DNA of 64,000 nt from Micractinium sp. NFX-FRZ (taxonomy: Eukaryota > Chlorophyta > Trebouxiophyceae > Chlorellales > Chlorellaceae). The stretch's first letter is position 1; each line of letters begins with the position of its first letter. The translations under genes and the position numbers were made by a program. This document shows, one piece after another, positions 26,644 to 39,200 of this stretch. Location: the NCBI GenBank assembly GCA_029339195.1, contig JAPTJF010000111.1, positions 83,051 to 147,050 on the forward strand, written 5' to 3'. Under the pieces are notes generated by a model. It ran no database searches and was not told the origin of the DNA. It saw nothing but the letters and a program-made list of their open reading frames with translations.

Positions 26644-27315
26644 GGCGTAGTTCTGCTGGGGAACCGAAGCTCCGTGAGCCTGCTGCTGCCGTATCACGCA
26701 CTGCGGAGCACAGGGCGCGGCAGTGCAGCGCTGCCAAAGAAGTGTGACCCGCGAGCCTCCAATCGGCGCGTTCCCACTGTCTTCTGCAACACTTGAGCAG
26801 TGCTGAAGAAGCGGGTGGATGCTCGCCAAGCAATTGGCGCGCATGGCACACCCCCAGCTGCAGTGCAGGGGCAGCGCGCGAAGCAGGGCGGCGCGCCGGC
26901 GGCACCGCCGCCTTGCAGGTGGGTGCTGTGTAGAGCGCCGCCCCAGGCCCACCGACTGCGCGGCTAGATCTTGGTACCGTTTTGTTTGAGGTTTTCACAG
27001 AAGGGATCAGCACATACACCGCAGACTTGCTGCGGCCGTTGACAAACGGGACCAACCGATAAACCCTGTGCCCTCTCAGTCAGCCCCCCGTGGCGCCCGT
27101 CATCAAGACAGGTTATCCTGTGTTTACCAGCGAATGATTACAAAACGCATCACCATGGCTGGAAAGCATCACGACAAGAACGCACTGGCCGCCAGCCAGC
27201 GGAGCAGGGAGGTGCACCTGGGGAGCTCCGACCAGGATGAACTGAGCAGCAGCCCACCACTGGGGGGAGCCAGCGGCATTGCACAGCAAATGCATGCAGA
27301 GTTAACTGCGCGCCA
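26644..27315. other. coiled-coil gene promoter and MYND-A 3' UTR
   Basis: Left to right: upstream region of the coiled-coil gene, then the 3' UTR of the first MYND gene with its TGTAA near 27138. No gene supported. Confidence 0.5.
27138..27142 (-). terminator. TGTAA polyadenylation signal of MYND-A
   Basis: TGTAA on the minus strand about 175 bp past the stop codon. Confidence 0.6.
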
Positions 27316-30300
27316 CTACTGCGCAGCCTCCTCCTCAGCCTGGGCTGATCGCAGCGCCGCCAGCGCAGCGCAAACCTTGCGGTGCCCGCCCGCCCGCCAG
27401 TCGGCTGTCTGGCAGGCCGTGCTGCAGTAGCGCACTGCGCGGCAGCCGCTGCACCGCTTGCTGCCCACAACCTGCCCGCAGTCGGGCCCGCCCTGGGCGC
27501 CCAGGTTGGCGCACCGCAGGTTGGCGCACCCGCGAGTGGCCGCCGCCTGCGCCAGCTCCAGCGCCGCCGCCGCCTGCTGCTCCGGCTGCTGCCAGTGGGC
27601 CTCCAACGCCTCTGCCAGCTGTGTCGCCAGCGGCAGCAGGCGCTGCGTGAACGCCTGTTGCACCGCTGTGCACGCTGCGCCCGGATCGTCAGGCAGCAGC
27701 GGCGGCGCTGCTGCCAGCTCCACAGCTGCCGCAAGCACGTCAGCGGGCACCTGGGCAGCCGGGCTGCTGCTGTCTGCTGCTGCCAGATCATGCACGGCTG
27801 CAGCCAGGCCGGCCACGAGGGTGTGCAGCAGCTGGTGAACAAACGCCACCTGCATGGGGAGAAGGCAACCCCATTCGTTGACGCTGCACACGGTCCACAC
27901 ATCGCAGCGGCAGCACAGCTGCCACAATGCGCGTTGCAGCAGGGTGAGCCTCATGCCGTGCAACAGGGTGGGCCTTACCTGGGAGCAGAACAGCTGCCGG
28001 TCTTCGGCCGACGCCCCAGGCCCTGGCTGCAGGTACCCCTGCACCAGCTGGCCCAGCAGGTCGGCGCGGATGAGGCTGGCGGCCACAGAGGGGGCGGCCA
28101 GTGCCGATGAGACAACGCAGTCAGCAAGTTTGCGCATGTCAGCGGTTGTTGTTGGCGAGGGAGGGGCGCCGCCGCTGCCCTGCACAGCGCACAGTGCGGC
28201 AGCAGCAGGTGAGACGGTGGCGGGCAGAGGGGACTGAACTAAACCGGCACTAGTTCCTTTTCCTTCCGGCCATGCTTTGCAGCCCACCGCCATGGGAGCA
28301 GGCCAGGGAATGGCTGCGGCACGCCTGGCGCTAGGTGGCTGCACCAGCACGGCATGCCAAGGCTCACCTGCTCCCCCACATCCCGAAACAGCACGTCAGC
28401 GCACGCTGCCAGTGCGCTGACAGGCTGGCTGCCCCCCAGCCAGGGGCTGCACACGTGCAGGCAGTCTCTGGCGAGCTGCGCTGTCAGCAGGGACGCGGTG
28501 CACAGCTGTGAGTGGGCGCCGCTCATGGGGTGCTCTAGCACCAGCGCAGCAGCAATGCCGTGCGCGGCAGCGCTGGCCTGGAGCTGCCTGCAGAGGATGG
28601 CAGGCGTGCGGAGGGCATCCAGTTGGCATGCATAAAGCAGGCAACACGTAGCGCTAGTAAGTACGGGGGGTCGGTTGGGTCCAGCGGAAGCACGGAAGCG
28701 GGTCTACCTGCGGGCACGTGCCTGCATTGCACCCCCTGCCCCCCATGGCACATGCGTGCACGGCCCCTCACCTCTGTGTGTCTGACAGGGCGGCGCTGGC
28801 CTGCTCCTGTGCCTCGGTGATAGTGAGGCAGGGCCAAAGCGCGTTGTTCAGCGCAATGCTTATGTTGAGCCAGTTGCCCAGCTGCCCCACCTGCTGCTGG
28901 CCTGCCGGCGACGCAAAGTGGTGCACCAGGCGGCAGATGGTGGCATGCAGGCCGCGCAGGCGCACCACGAGCTCGCCCGCACCCACTGTGCATGCAGCCA
29001 TCTGCTCGGGCAGGCTGTGCAGGATGACTGCCGCCGAGGTGACGCACGCAAACACGGCTTCGCCGGCTACGGCGGGATTGGAAGCTGCCCACTGCGCCGC
29101 TGCCGTGCCGGCCCGCACGATGACGGTTGCGTGCTCAAGCAGCGCGGCCTCGCCCCAGGCGGCGACAGCTGCATCCCCTGACGCCCTGAGGTAGCGCTCA
29201 ACGACAGATGCCGAGTCGCTGATGCCAAAGAAAAGGCCACACACGATCCGCGCTGCCACCCCCTCCTGCCGCAGCTGCCCCAGCGCGTGCACCAGCGCTG
29301 GCAGCAGCAGCACAGCGCGCTCCGCTGCCTGCCGGTGCACGGCCTGCGCCGCTGCGCCTTGATCCAAATGCTGGACAAGGCAGCCGCACAGCTGGCCCCA
29401 GGCACGCGCCGCCGTGAGAAGCAGTGTGCGGCTGACATCTGCGGCCGATGCTGATGGCGGCGGCAGGCGGGAGACGCTGCCCACCAGTGTCGCCACTGCC
29501 TCCAACAGGTCGGTGCCGCTGCTGGCCAGAAGCTGCGACCGCATCCCATGCTCCAGGCAGGGCGCCCCCAGCAGGGCAAACAGAGCCATGGCATACCGAG
29601 TTGGCTGGTGGGTGCTGCTGTCGCTGTCGGCGCCGCCAAGCTCGGCAGCCGGGTTTGCAGCGACGCGGACCAGCGGGAGCAGCAACACTGCCAGCTGAGC
29701 CTGCTGCTGCGGTGCTGCGTACAGCGCCTCCTGATGGCGGGCAAAAGAAGCTGATGTGAGCACAAGCATGGCAACTCGCGCAAACGGCGGGAGTGCGGCG
29801 TCCACGGGGCGCCCTGCAAGCAGTGCGGCAGGGGGCACAGCTTGGGAGGGCCTGCAGCTTGCAGGCAAGGCAGGCTAGAAGCTGCGGGGCGCTGGCAAGC
29901 AGACCAGGCGGCCAGGCAGTCGTGTGAGGTACGGGCAGGCAAGGCAGCGGGCAGGCCGGGCTGTGCCGCGAGTTTCGATGCGGACAAACAGGCTGCAAGC
30001 CCAGACAAGCAAGCAAGGCGGGGCGGGCATGCCCTTGGTTCGGGGGCCTGAGCGCACCTGCCTCCTGCGCGGTGCCCAGCAATGCCGCCAGCGAGGACAG
30101 CCAGGGCAGGATGCGTTCGGGGGTGGCCACGCTAGCAGCAAAAGCTGCCAGTGCGCGCGGATGCTTGTTCCCTGCTGCTGGCGCCAGCAGCATGTGCAGC
30201 ATCTGCATGGCCACCAGCTGGCTCTCGGCCACGGCCAGCGCAGTATCAAGCATCCGCTGCGTGAGGACCGCCTGCGAGGGGCCCCCGCCACCTGCTCTGC

Positions 30301-30948
30301 TGATGGCCTCAAGCAGGCTTCGCAGGTACGCGCGCCCGCTGGTCAGGACGAGGGTGGCGCAGCGCGCCCAGCGGAAGAGGTCGCTGCCGCTGCCGCCCCA
30401 GCCGCTGCAGTGGGCCAGCAAGCTGCACCCGCCAATGGCCTCCGTGGCCAGCAGGAGCCACGGGCCGGCGGCGCCTCGCTTGCCTGCGTCGGCTGCCTCG
30501 AATGCAGCCAGCGGCATGTCGCCCAGGAGGCCGCCCAGCTCCACCATCTGCCTGCCAGGCGGGGCATCGGGGGTGAAGAGGCGGGGGCAGATGGGCTCGG
30601 ATGGGTGCAGTTGGGCTGGCATGTGGCGGCAGGGTGCAGCACCGTGGGAAGCCGGCTCAAATGCAGCCCAAGTGCACCCAAGACACACAGTCAGAGCCAG
30701 TGCCCGGGACCATACCAAGGTCAACACCATGGAATCCAGGCAGCTATCCAGGCAGCAGCTGCGCTCCCCCACCTCAGGATGCCGGCCCGCGCCTCCTCTC
30801 CAGCCGCGTCCCAGGCGGGGCAGGCATCATCCACAGCAGCCCTCAATCGGCACCTCCGGCTCTGTGCCAGGTGCAAATCCGGTGGCAGCGGTGCCGAAAA
30901 CGTTGAAATGCATTCATCCAGCACTCTGGAAAGCTCGAATAAGGCCAT
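27316..30948 (-). CDS. MYND zinc-finger protein A (tandem paralogue)
   Basis: Six exons: 30773-30948, 30058-30551, 28772-29813, 28368-28587, 27979-28179, 27316-27849; 888 aa. Most of the protein is an Ala/Leu-rich, all-helical region of unknown function, probably armadillo/HEAT-like or irregular. The last exon encodes a C-terminal MYND finger (about 818-871) with Cys/His ligands in the order CxxC, YCxxxCQ and GHxxxC (KRCSGCRAVRYCSTACQ). MYND fingers bind short proline-rich peptides, so a protein-interaction role is likely; no SET domain is present. The next gene upstream (31519-35254) is a paralogue with the same exon phases (2, 1, 2, 0, 0). Large MYND families occur in Chlorella-type genomes; no function is assigned. 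Confidence 0.82.
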
Positions 30949-31518
30949 TGCTGCTGCCGACCTGCAGGGCGCAATCGGCGGCGCCGGCAACAGGCAGGCA
31001 GCGCGTGGGGAGCGGCGGTGAGGCGGGCGGTCGCCGGAGGCGCACATCACCTTAGGTTTCAGCAGCATTGGCACATCATGCAGCGCTCTGTGGACTCGCC
31101 CGAATGAAAGCGGCGGCAAACGAGGGTGCTCGCGGTGCAACGAGGGTGCCCGGCCCACCGAGACACGCAGAGGCACCAGTCGACAGTTTTAAAAGTATTT
31201 ACGAATGCAAACTGCGAGTGGGGAAGCTGCCCTCCTTCTTCTCCATGTGCTTACCACGCAGCGTGATGGCGCCACCACCCCAGCGCGCCACACCGTGACC
31301 CCACAGCACGAGCCTCACCCAAAGCTGCCTGTCTGCATCTGATGTTTCCAGTCTAATTGGGCGTATCTAAATTTTTAAAGATATATTGGAAGCTCACACG
31401 GCTTCCTACCAGAGCGCGATGCATGTGGAGCTCGTCTGCTCGAAGAGACTCGTCAGCGGCGCACCGGTTGGGGTCTCCTCTGCCAGCTGCACCAAGCCGA
31501 CAAGCCTTGCCTCGCACC
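30949..31518. other. spacer between tandem MYND genes
   Basis: Head-to-tail spacer of 570 bp containing the MYND-A promoter and MYND-B 3' UTR. It has an AT-richer patch around 31190-31400. No clear poly(A) signal was found for MYND-B. Confidence 0.5.
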
Positions 31519-34500
31519 TCACTCCATGCACGCAACTGCTGCTTCCCGCTGTGCCCGAAGCGCAGCGCACACCCTGCGGTGCCCGCCCGCCCGCCAGTCG
31601 GCTGTCTGGCAAGCCGTGCTGCAGTAGCGCACCGCGAGACAGGCACCGCACCGCTTGCTGCCCACAAGCTGCCCGCAGTCGGGCCCGCCCTGAGCACCCA
31701 GGTTGGCGCACCGCAGGTTGGCGCACCCGCGGGTGGCCGCTGCCTGTGCCAGCTCCAATGCCGCCGCTGCCTGCTGCTCCGGCTGCTGCCAGTGGGCCTG
31801 CAGCGCCTCTGCCAGCTGTGTCGCCAGCGGGAGCAAGAGCTGCGTGAATGCCTCCCTCACTGCAGTGCACGCTGCCCCAGCATCTTCGGGCAACGGCCGT
31901 GGCGCTGCCCCCAGCTCCACAGCTGCCGCAAGCACATCGGCGGGCACCCGGGCACCCGGGCTGCTGGCGTCTGCTAATGCTGCCTTCTCAACAGCTCCGG
32001 CTAGCGCCGCCAGGAGGCCGTGCAGGTTGGTGTGCATGGCAGTCACCTGCAGGGCAGGCCACACTGGCAAGCTGTTTGTGTAGCCATCGAAGCGGCGGCA
32101 GCCTGATGCCGCGCTGCACTCCAAGCACGCCGGGCATAGCAGAACGCACTGTTGCTGCCCTGCAGACGGGGTCATAGCGCAGGCTTCCCCCTTCCTGACC
32201 AACCCGCACACGCCACCCATGTGCACGCTGGTTTGCTCTAGCCCCCTTTGAGCCGCTACCTTTTCTGGGGGCGGCTCGGTGCCCAGGTATGCCTCCACCA
32301 CCTCGCCCAGCATGCCGGCACCGACGAGACACGCCGCCAGCTGTGGCGCGGATGGTGCCGATGACGCCATGCCCTCACACACAAACTGGGTGGTGGCAAA
32401 GGCGGGAGTGGTGCAGGCACCTTCAGGGGCGGCGGCCTGCACAGGCAGAACGCGGGCGCTAGGTGTGTGAGCAGCTGAGCTTGTGCTGGGGTGCAACATG
32501 GATCACCCCAAGGGCGGATGGCATCCGCCAGCAACCCCCGAGTACCTCACGGCTGTGGTTGTGTGATGCCAGGTTTGCGGGGTAGGGGTGGAAGGGTTTA
32601 CGGGTTCAGAACAAGCAAGCAGCAAGCACGGTTGGCACCAAAGAAGCACAACCCACCTGCCGGTCTTGCAATGCGGTGCGCACTGCCGCCGCCACCGCTC
32701 CCTGCTGCTCGCTGCCATACAGCCAGGTGCACTGCTGGCCGCACAGCGCAAAGCAGGTCGCAAACATCACGGCTGTGATGCTGGCGGTGACGGCGTCGAT
32801 CACAGGCCCTGCGCTGGCATCGCACACGCCGTGCCCGAGCACACACCCCGCTGCACACAGGTGCGCCGCGATGCACGCGTGCTGCCTGCAGTGGGGGCCA
32901 GGCGGGCGGCAAGGGCAGGGAGGGCATGCGGTTTGGGGTGCAGAGTGGGGTTTGCTGCGCAACGTGCTTCACGCCGCACCGCGCCGGCGCGAGTGATTAC
33001 AGCATGCAGGTGGGCCAGCAGCGGCCGCAGGGCGTAGTGCCTGCCTGGCTCTCACGTGGGGCCGCTGGCAAAAACCTCCACCACTTGCAGGCCTTCCAGG
33101 TTATCCAGATCATGAAAGAGTTGTTCAGAGCTGACAGCAGGGCCGGCCAGAGGGCCTGCCCAGCCGCTGCGCCGCCACCGCTGCCCGCCCAGGAGTGCGC
33201 CAGGCGGCACAGGGCGGCGTGCACAGCCCGCATCTGATCCGCCAGCTGCCGCCGCTCGGCCGACGCCACAAGGGGCTGCCCGCCGGCGGAAACATTGCAG
33301 GTGGAGGCTGGCGCGCAGATGGCGCAGAGCGTTACGAGTGCGGAGGGCGGGGCCGCCGCCACCAGCTGCGCCGCTGCATGCGCGGCTTGCACAGCGCCCG
33401 CGAGGTAGGCCCAGATGGCCCCCGCATCCGCTGCCGACGCTGCCTCTGCCTTCTGCTGCACCACCGTCCCTGCCAGCGATGCTGAGCTCCCGAGGCTCTC
33501 CAGGAACAAGCACACCATCTGCCCATACTCTGCTTCCCCTGCCACCGCCGCCGCCGCCGCCGTCTGCACCTCTTGGGCCACTCGCGCCACGGCTGGCAGC
33601 AGCTGCACCGCCTGCTGCACTGCCGCCCGGCGCACCTCGGGCGGCTGCGCCGGCAGAGAGCTGAGCATGCGGCACAAGTGGCCCCAGCCGCGCACTGTCG
33701 CTGACAGCAGCAGGTGGCGTGCCTTGTGCGGCTGCGCCGGGGGTGGGAGGTGCAAGATTCTGCCCACCAGCGCCGCCACCGCTTCCACCAGCTCAGGGCC
33801 GCTGCTGCCCTGCAGCTGTGCTCGCAACCCCTGCTGCAGGCACGGCACTGTGAGCAGGACGAACAGCTTTTGCGCGAGATCGGGCTGCCATCCGCCAGTG
33901 ATTCTGCCGCTGCCACCGCTGGCGCTGCTGCCACCGCTGGCGCTGCGCCGCTCTACCTCCTGCGCCGCTGCCGCACACACCGGCAGCAGCAGCGTGCACA
34001 GCCGCGCCTGCTGCTGCGGGGCTGCCTGAAGTGCTGCCTGGTGGCGTGCAAAGTGGGGGGAGGTGAGCACGTGGGTGGCGACGACGGCAAATTTGCGCAG
34101 GGCGTCGATGCAGGTGCTGCCTGCAAGGGATCAGGTGGGAGGGAGGCTTGGGCAGGCGCTCTGGGCAGGGCAAAGCACAGCACATGTGCAAGCAGAAGGG
34201 CAGGGCAGGGCAGGGCAGGGCGGGAATGCAGGCAGGCAGGCAGGCAGATGGGCAGGCACGCAGGCAAACGGGCGGGCACGCAGGCGGGCACATGGGCAGG
34301 CAGGCAGATGGGCGGGCAGGCAGGCTGGCACGCAGGCTGGCAGGTAGGTAGGCCGGGCAGGGCAGGCTGGCAGGTAGGACGGCCGGGCAGCGCAGGCAGG
34401 CCCAGGCTCAGGTGATACCCAACCCACACACCTTCATCCAAAGTGTTGGGCGCCGCGCCGATGACTGCTGCCAGGGCTGTCAGCCAGCCCACCAGGTCCC

Positions 34501-35254
34501 TGGCCACAGTGCCCACCCAGGCTGCCAGGGTGCGCTGGCAGTCGGCCCCCGGTGCTGTGAGCAGCGCCAGGAGCTGTTGGAATGCGTGCAGCTGGCTGTC
34601 TGCCACCCCGTGTGAGGTGCCAAGGGTAAGAGAGGTGAGGGAGGAGCTGCCAGCGCTGCCTGTGGCTGCAGACTCCAGCAGCATCCGCAGCACCGTGCGC
34701 CCGCAGGTGAGCACCAGGCTGCCGCTGCGTGCCCACCGGAAGAGGTCGCTGCTGCTGCCGCCCCAGCCGACGCGCACCATCAGCCTGCTGCAAGCGGCAA
34801 TCGTCGCTGTTGCCAGGACCAGCCACAAGCTGGCTGGGCCCGGGCTCAAAGCTTCGAAAACGGCTGGCTGTGTGTCAGCCAGCAGGCCGCCGAGCTCCAC
34901 CATGCGCCTACAGGCAGCGATTGGGCCAGCGGCGCCACAGCGCAGCATGGTGGGCAGGGTGGGCAAGGCAGGCCCTGCCGTCCCGGCCCTGCTGGTGCCT
35001 CTGCTGCTGGTGGGCTGCAGTGCACTAGCAGGGGGCCAGCAATCGTCACTTCACGTGGTGCCTTCTCACCTGCGAATGCCGGCCCGCGCATCTTCTCCCG
35101 CTCGCTCCCAGGCGGCCCCGGCCGCCTCAGCCCCGCTCGTGATGCGCCCCTGCAGGGCCGGCGGGCCCACTAACCAGCGCACACTCTCTGATAGGGGCGC
35201 TGAAAATATCTGTATGACCTCATCTAGAAGGTGGGAGAGCCTGGCAACAGCCAT
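31519..35254 (-). CDS. MYND zinc-finger protein B (tandem paralogue)
   Basis: Six exons: 35070-35254, 34432-34907, 33076-34120, 32657-32885, 32260-32436, 31519-32046; 879 aa. Same architecture as MYND-A: shared N-terminal MVELGGLLAD and GSSSDLFRWAR segments, a long helical middle, and a C-terminal MYND finger (about 812-864, KRCGACLAVRYCSTACQ). The exon 3 donor was set at 33075 (AG|gttttt) because it keeps frame and restores the Arg codon split at the same site in MYND-A; this donor is weak. Exon 4 is poorly conserved between the copies, whereas the last exon is nearly identical at DNA level. Function unknown. Confidence 0.8.
34195..34402. repeat. GGCAGGCA-type minisatellite in MYND-B intron 2
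   Basis: About 200 bp of degenerate GGCAGGCA/GGCAGATG units, entirely intronic. Confidence 0.85.
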
Positions 35255-36201
35255 GGCTGGGGCTGACTGGCCTGCATGATGAGGGAGCGAGGACATGGTG
35301 GGGGTGCGGCCAGCGCCCGGGCTGGGGGGCGGGGCAGCAGGGAGGGCGCGGCGGCCAGCAGCGGCGGAGCGGCAAATGCAACATCAATGCCGTTCATGAC
35401 CGCAAGCGATACCAATCGAGGCTTTGGAAAACGGCCGCGGCGACGCCTTGGCGAACCCCGCAGGCAAGCACAAGATAGCTCCCTGCAGCGCTTGCCTGAA
35501 GTACAGAGCAATAATGCAGATGCCCATGAATATCGGTGCGCGCAGATACACGACCTGGCTGGAGGAGCGCGGGAGCCCCAGCTGGGCCAGTGCCCGCTCA
35601 CAGCGCCCACAGCGTCGGCCACGGCACAGCCGCCCGCGACTCTGCGGGCCGCGAGCACGGACGGCATACCAGACGTGACGCCTTGGTTGCCCATTTGCGG
35701 AGGCTCGCATATCATTGGCTTAAGATGTTGTGGGTGGCCAAATGGATGACGGACCGCCCCACTGTTCCCACGCGAGGGTGGCCGCCACCCCGTCGGTGTT
35801 TCGCCGGCACCCGCTGGACTGACGCTCGAGGGTTTTGTACACACTGCTGTGAGGCATAAGTGGAAGGCGCCGTAAAATGTGAAAGGTGTCTACAGCAAGT
35901 GGGGGAAACCGGTGCAATGAGACCAAGGCTTGCGCCGCAGCCAGCGCCCGCTGACGACGCTGGGCGCCTTGCTGGCGGCCACGAGACCTCCAAGGCAGAG
36001 AGACACCCTCCCGATCAGGCATTCATTGGATCCCGACTGCTCTGCAGTGCACACATCTTCGCATCGCACAGTTGCTGCTCCCTGGACAGCCGCAGGTTGC
36101 ACCTCGGGACCATCGGCACGCCAAACGCCACCCCGGCTCTCCCTAGCGTCGCTCCGAGGCGGCCAAGCGAGCTCCCAGCGCCTCCTGGGCGCTCCGGCAC
36201 G
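35255..36201. other. divergent intergenic region, MYND-B / P-domain gene
   Basis: 947 bp between two divergent start codons, holding both promoters and 5' UTRs. It contains moderately lower-GC stretches around 35380-35560. An open frame there has a hydrophobic patch but no splice structure or recognisable homology, so it is not called. Confidence 0.5.
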
Positions 36202-39200
36202 ATGGCGAGGCGGGCGGCGGCGGCAGTTTTGCTGTCGCTCCTGCTAGCCGCTGCAGGCGGCGCACGAGGCACAGAGGTGTGCTCTAGGCAGACTGCCGCG
36301 CCCCTTGCAGGCTGGGCGCGAGCCTGGGAATGACCCAGACAAGCAGGGTGGCTCTGTGGCGAGCCCAGCCGGACATTGCCTGCCAGTGCACCGCGCCCCA
36401 GCCGCCGCCTCGTGGGCACTTCACCCGGGGGCTCACCGTCCCCCGCCTGCCGCCCCCGCCCGCTCTCCCTGCAGGCACCTGGCTGCCGCACCTACACAAG
36501 CAAGGGCCTCATACAGCCCGCCGTGGGATCTCTTCAAGATGTCATTGTGGTGCAGGCAAGCAGAGCCTTGCGCTCTCAACCCCCACTGCTCGGTCTCACC
36601 AAGCGGTGGCATGCCGGGGCGGCGCAGGGCACCCACCAGACACTCGCCCGCCCTGCGCCCTGCCACCCTCCCCAACCCTGCCTCTGCGGATCCTAGGCAC
36701 TCAGACCTGCCCTGACACTGCTGGCATGCCTCCCTGCTTCCACTTGTCTCCGCGCCGACCCCTGTGCCAACCCCGGCCCCCCACCCTGCCACCCTGCCCC
36801 AGGACGCCTTCCTCGTGGGCGAGTCCACCGTCACTCTGGACGTCTCGCACCGCCGCATCGGGGCCCTCAAGGCAAGCGCGGGGCGGGCCTGGGGCGCTCG
36901 TTCCAAGCGTCCAGGCAGGCTGCACTGTGGTGGCTCTCAGGGAAAGGGCACCCTCTCCCTCCTGGCGCCCTCCCACCCACGTGCACGCATCGCTGCCCCA
37001 GAGCGTCCCCCCTGTTTTGGCCAGCCCACCTCCTGAGCCCCCTCCCCTCCCAGTACAGTATCGTGCCAACAGCTTGTCCCGCACTCCATGCTGTGCTGCC
37101 TGCAGGTCACGCTGGGCGCCCAGCCCTTCTCCTCCAGCGGCGCCTCCCCCCACTCACACCCCCAGATCACGCTCAAGTCGCACGGCCTGGGCAGGTGGGC
37201 AGCATGCACAGCAGGCCTACACGGACTCATGGGGTGCACAGGCGGTGGGGGAGGCCAGGCCAGTGCATGGCGGGGTGGCTGGAGATGGCTGGGGTGTGGG
37301 TGGGATGTCATGCCGGGCCCCGTGCCTCCCAGCCCGGCTGGCTGGCCACCCCCTCTCCCATTGTGTCACCCATATTGCCCTGCTCCCGTGCCCGCCCCCC
37401 TCCCCCTTCCCGGCCTGGCAGGCGCGGCGACAACCTGTGGCGCACCACCTTCTCCGACACTGCACCCATCGCCTTCCCTGTGAACGCGGTGAGAAAGGGG
37501 GGCAGGTGTTGTGGTGGTGGGGAGCATGGCAGGAATGTGGGGAGGACAGCAGGGTGCACAGCATGCATATGCATGCAGCCTCTGTCAGTACTAGCACCAT
37601 CAGTGATGCCCTGGAGTCCACCTCTTTGGTCTGCCCAAATCCTCTCCGCCCCGCCTGCCTTGCTTGGAACTCTGAACAGCGCCTCCCTCTGAACTAGCTC
37701 TCACCCACCGCCCCCCACCGCCGGCCCATCCTGTGCAGACGGACGCCCCCTTCTCCGGCACCTACCGCCCCGTCCAGAAGCTGGCATTCCTCGCTGACGG
37801 CGACCAGACAGGTGAGGCGGAGGATTGGATTGGGTAGTGATGCCTGGGTGGCTGCTGGCGTCCAGAGCAGCTTCACACCTCTCTCTCTGTCTCTCTCTCC
37901 CTCTCTGTGGGGGCAGTGAGAAAGCACAAGTGCCGCAGGTGCCAGCGCCGAGTTCGAAAACGCATCAAGGCGCTCTGCGACAACGAGCATGCTCTGCATG
38001 TTTGCATGCTGACCCTCCCCCATCCTGCCTGCCCCGCCTCCCTCCCGGTCCCCCTGCTGCAGTGGCCGGCGCTGGCGGCAGCCAGGGCCTGTGGACCTTG
38101 ACCGTGGCTGACGTGGCACCCAACAACACGCTGTGAGTGCTGTGCCACCTGGCAGAGCCAGCGGGAGACGGAGTGGGTATGCCCGGGGACAGGGCCGCAC
38201 AGGCTGGCTGCGGGCTGGCAGGTGATCTGCCGCTGACCTACATTGCCCCCCCTGCTGGTCCCATCTCACCCTGCAGGCGCGAGATTGCGCTCAACGGCTG
38301 GACCCTGGTGCTCTGCCAGCGTGGCGCCTCTGCCGCCCCCGCCCCCGCCCCTCCTGCCACCCCCAGCCCCGCCCCCGGCACCGGCAGCGGCAGCGGGCAG
38401 GCCACCCCCGATGGTGACCTCACCCTGGTTGCTGCTCCCCCTCCCGCCCCTGCGGTCACTGGCTTCAGCGGCCCTCCAGAAGCAACCGCACCCCCCGCAC
38501 CCACCGGCCCCACGTGAGCGACTGCCCGGCCTGCTTGTGGCAGAGGCCGTGGCAGAGTGCTTGTGGCAGAGTGCTTGTGGCAGAGGCCGTGGCATAGTGC
38601 TTGTGGCCGAGGCCGTGGCAGAGTGCTTGTGGCATAGTGCTTGTGGCAGAGGCCGTGGCAGAGGCCTGCTTGTGGCAGAGGCCGTGGTCACGCTGTGCCT
38701 GGGGTGGAGGGCCTGTGCCAGGCTACCAGATGGCTGCCTGTGCTGCCAGAGGGCGCCGCATGCTCGGCTGCTGCCCCACTTGCCGCCTCTGCTCCTGTCG
38801 CCGCCTGCACGCGAGTGTCGGCAGGCCTCTCTGCACCCCTTTCACGCCTGCTGTGGCCCCTCCACATTGCTCCCGCCTGCAGCACCCTGCCCGGCGGCTG
38901 GCAGATTGTGTACAAGCCCACCGCCCCCGGCCAGTTCACCTTCCCCCCCGCACCCCCGGCACCCCCGGGCGCCCCTGCCCTGGGCGGCCTGGGCAGCCTG
39001 GGCGGCCTGGGCGGTGGCGCCATTGCGGAGCCGCTGCAGCAGCTGATGGCCCAGCGCCCCATGCTGGCCCTGCTCCAGCAGCAGATTGCCGCCATCTCCA
39101 CCGGCATGGGTGGGTGGGCGGGTTGGGCCGGTCAGCAGCCTGTGGTGTTTGTGAGTTCTGATGTTGATGCTGGTAGCAGATCGCCGTGCTGTCCACCAGC

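Noticed and set aside
34195..34402. Possible CRISPR-like array
   Set aside because: Units are short, degenerate and contiguous with no unique spacers; it is a eukaryotic intronic minisatellite.
35384..35710. Minus-strand open frame with a hydrophobic patch upstream of MYND-B
   Set aside because: No splice structure, no homology I can recognise, and it lies in a divergent promoter region.
36330..37697. 455-codon plus-strand open frame overlapping the P-domain gene
   Set aside because: It reads through clear introns in a different frame and gives Pro/His/Ser-rich nonsense, whereas the spliced exons form a coherent P domain.
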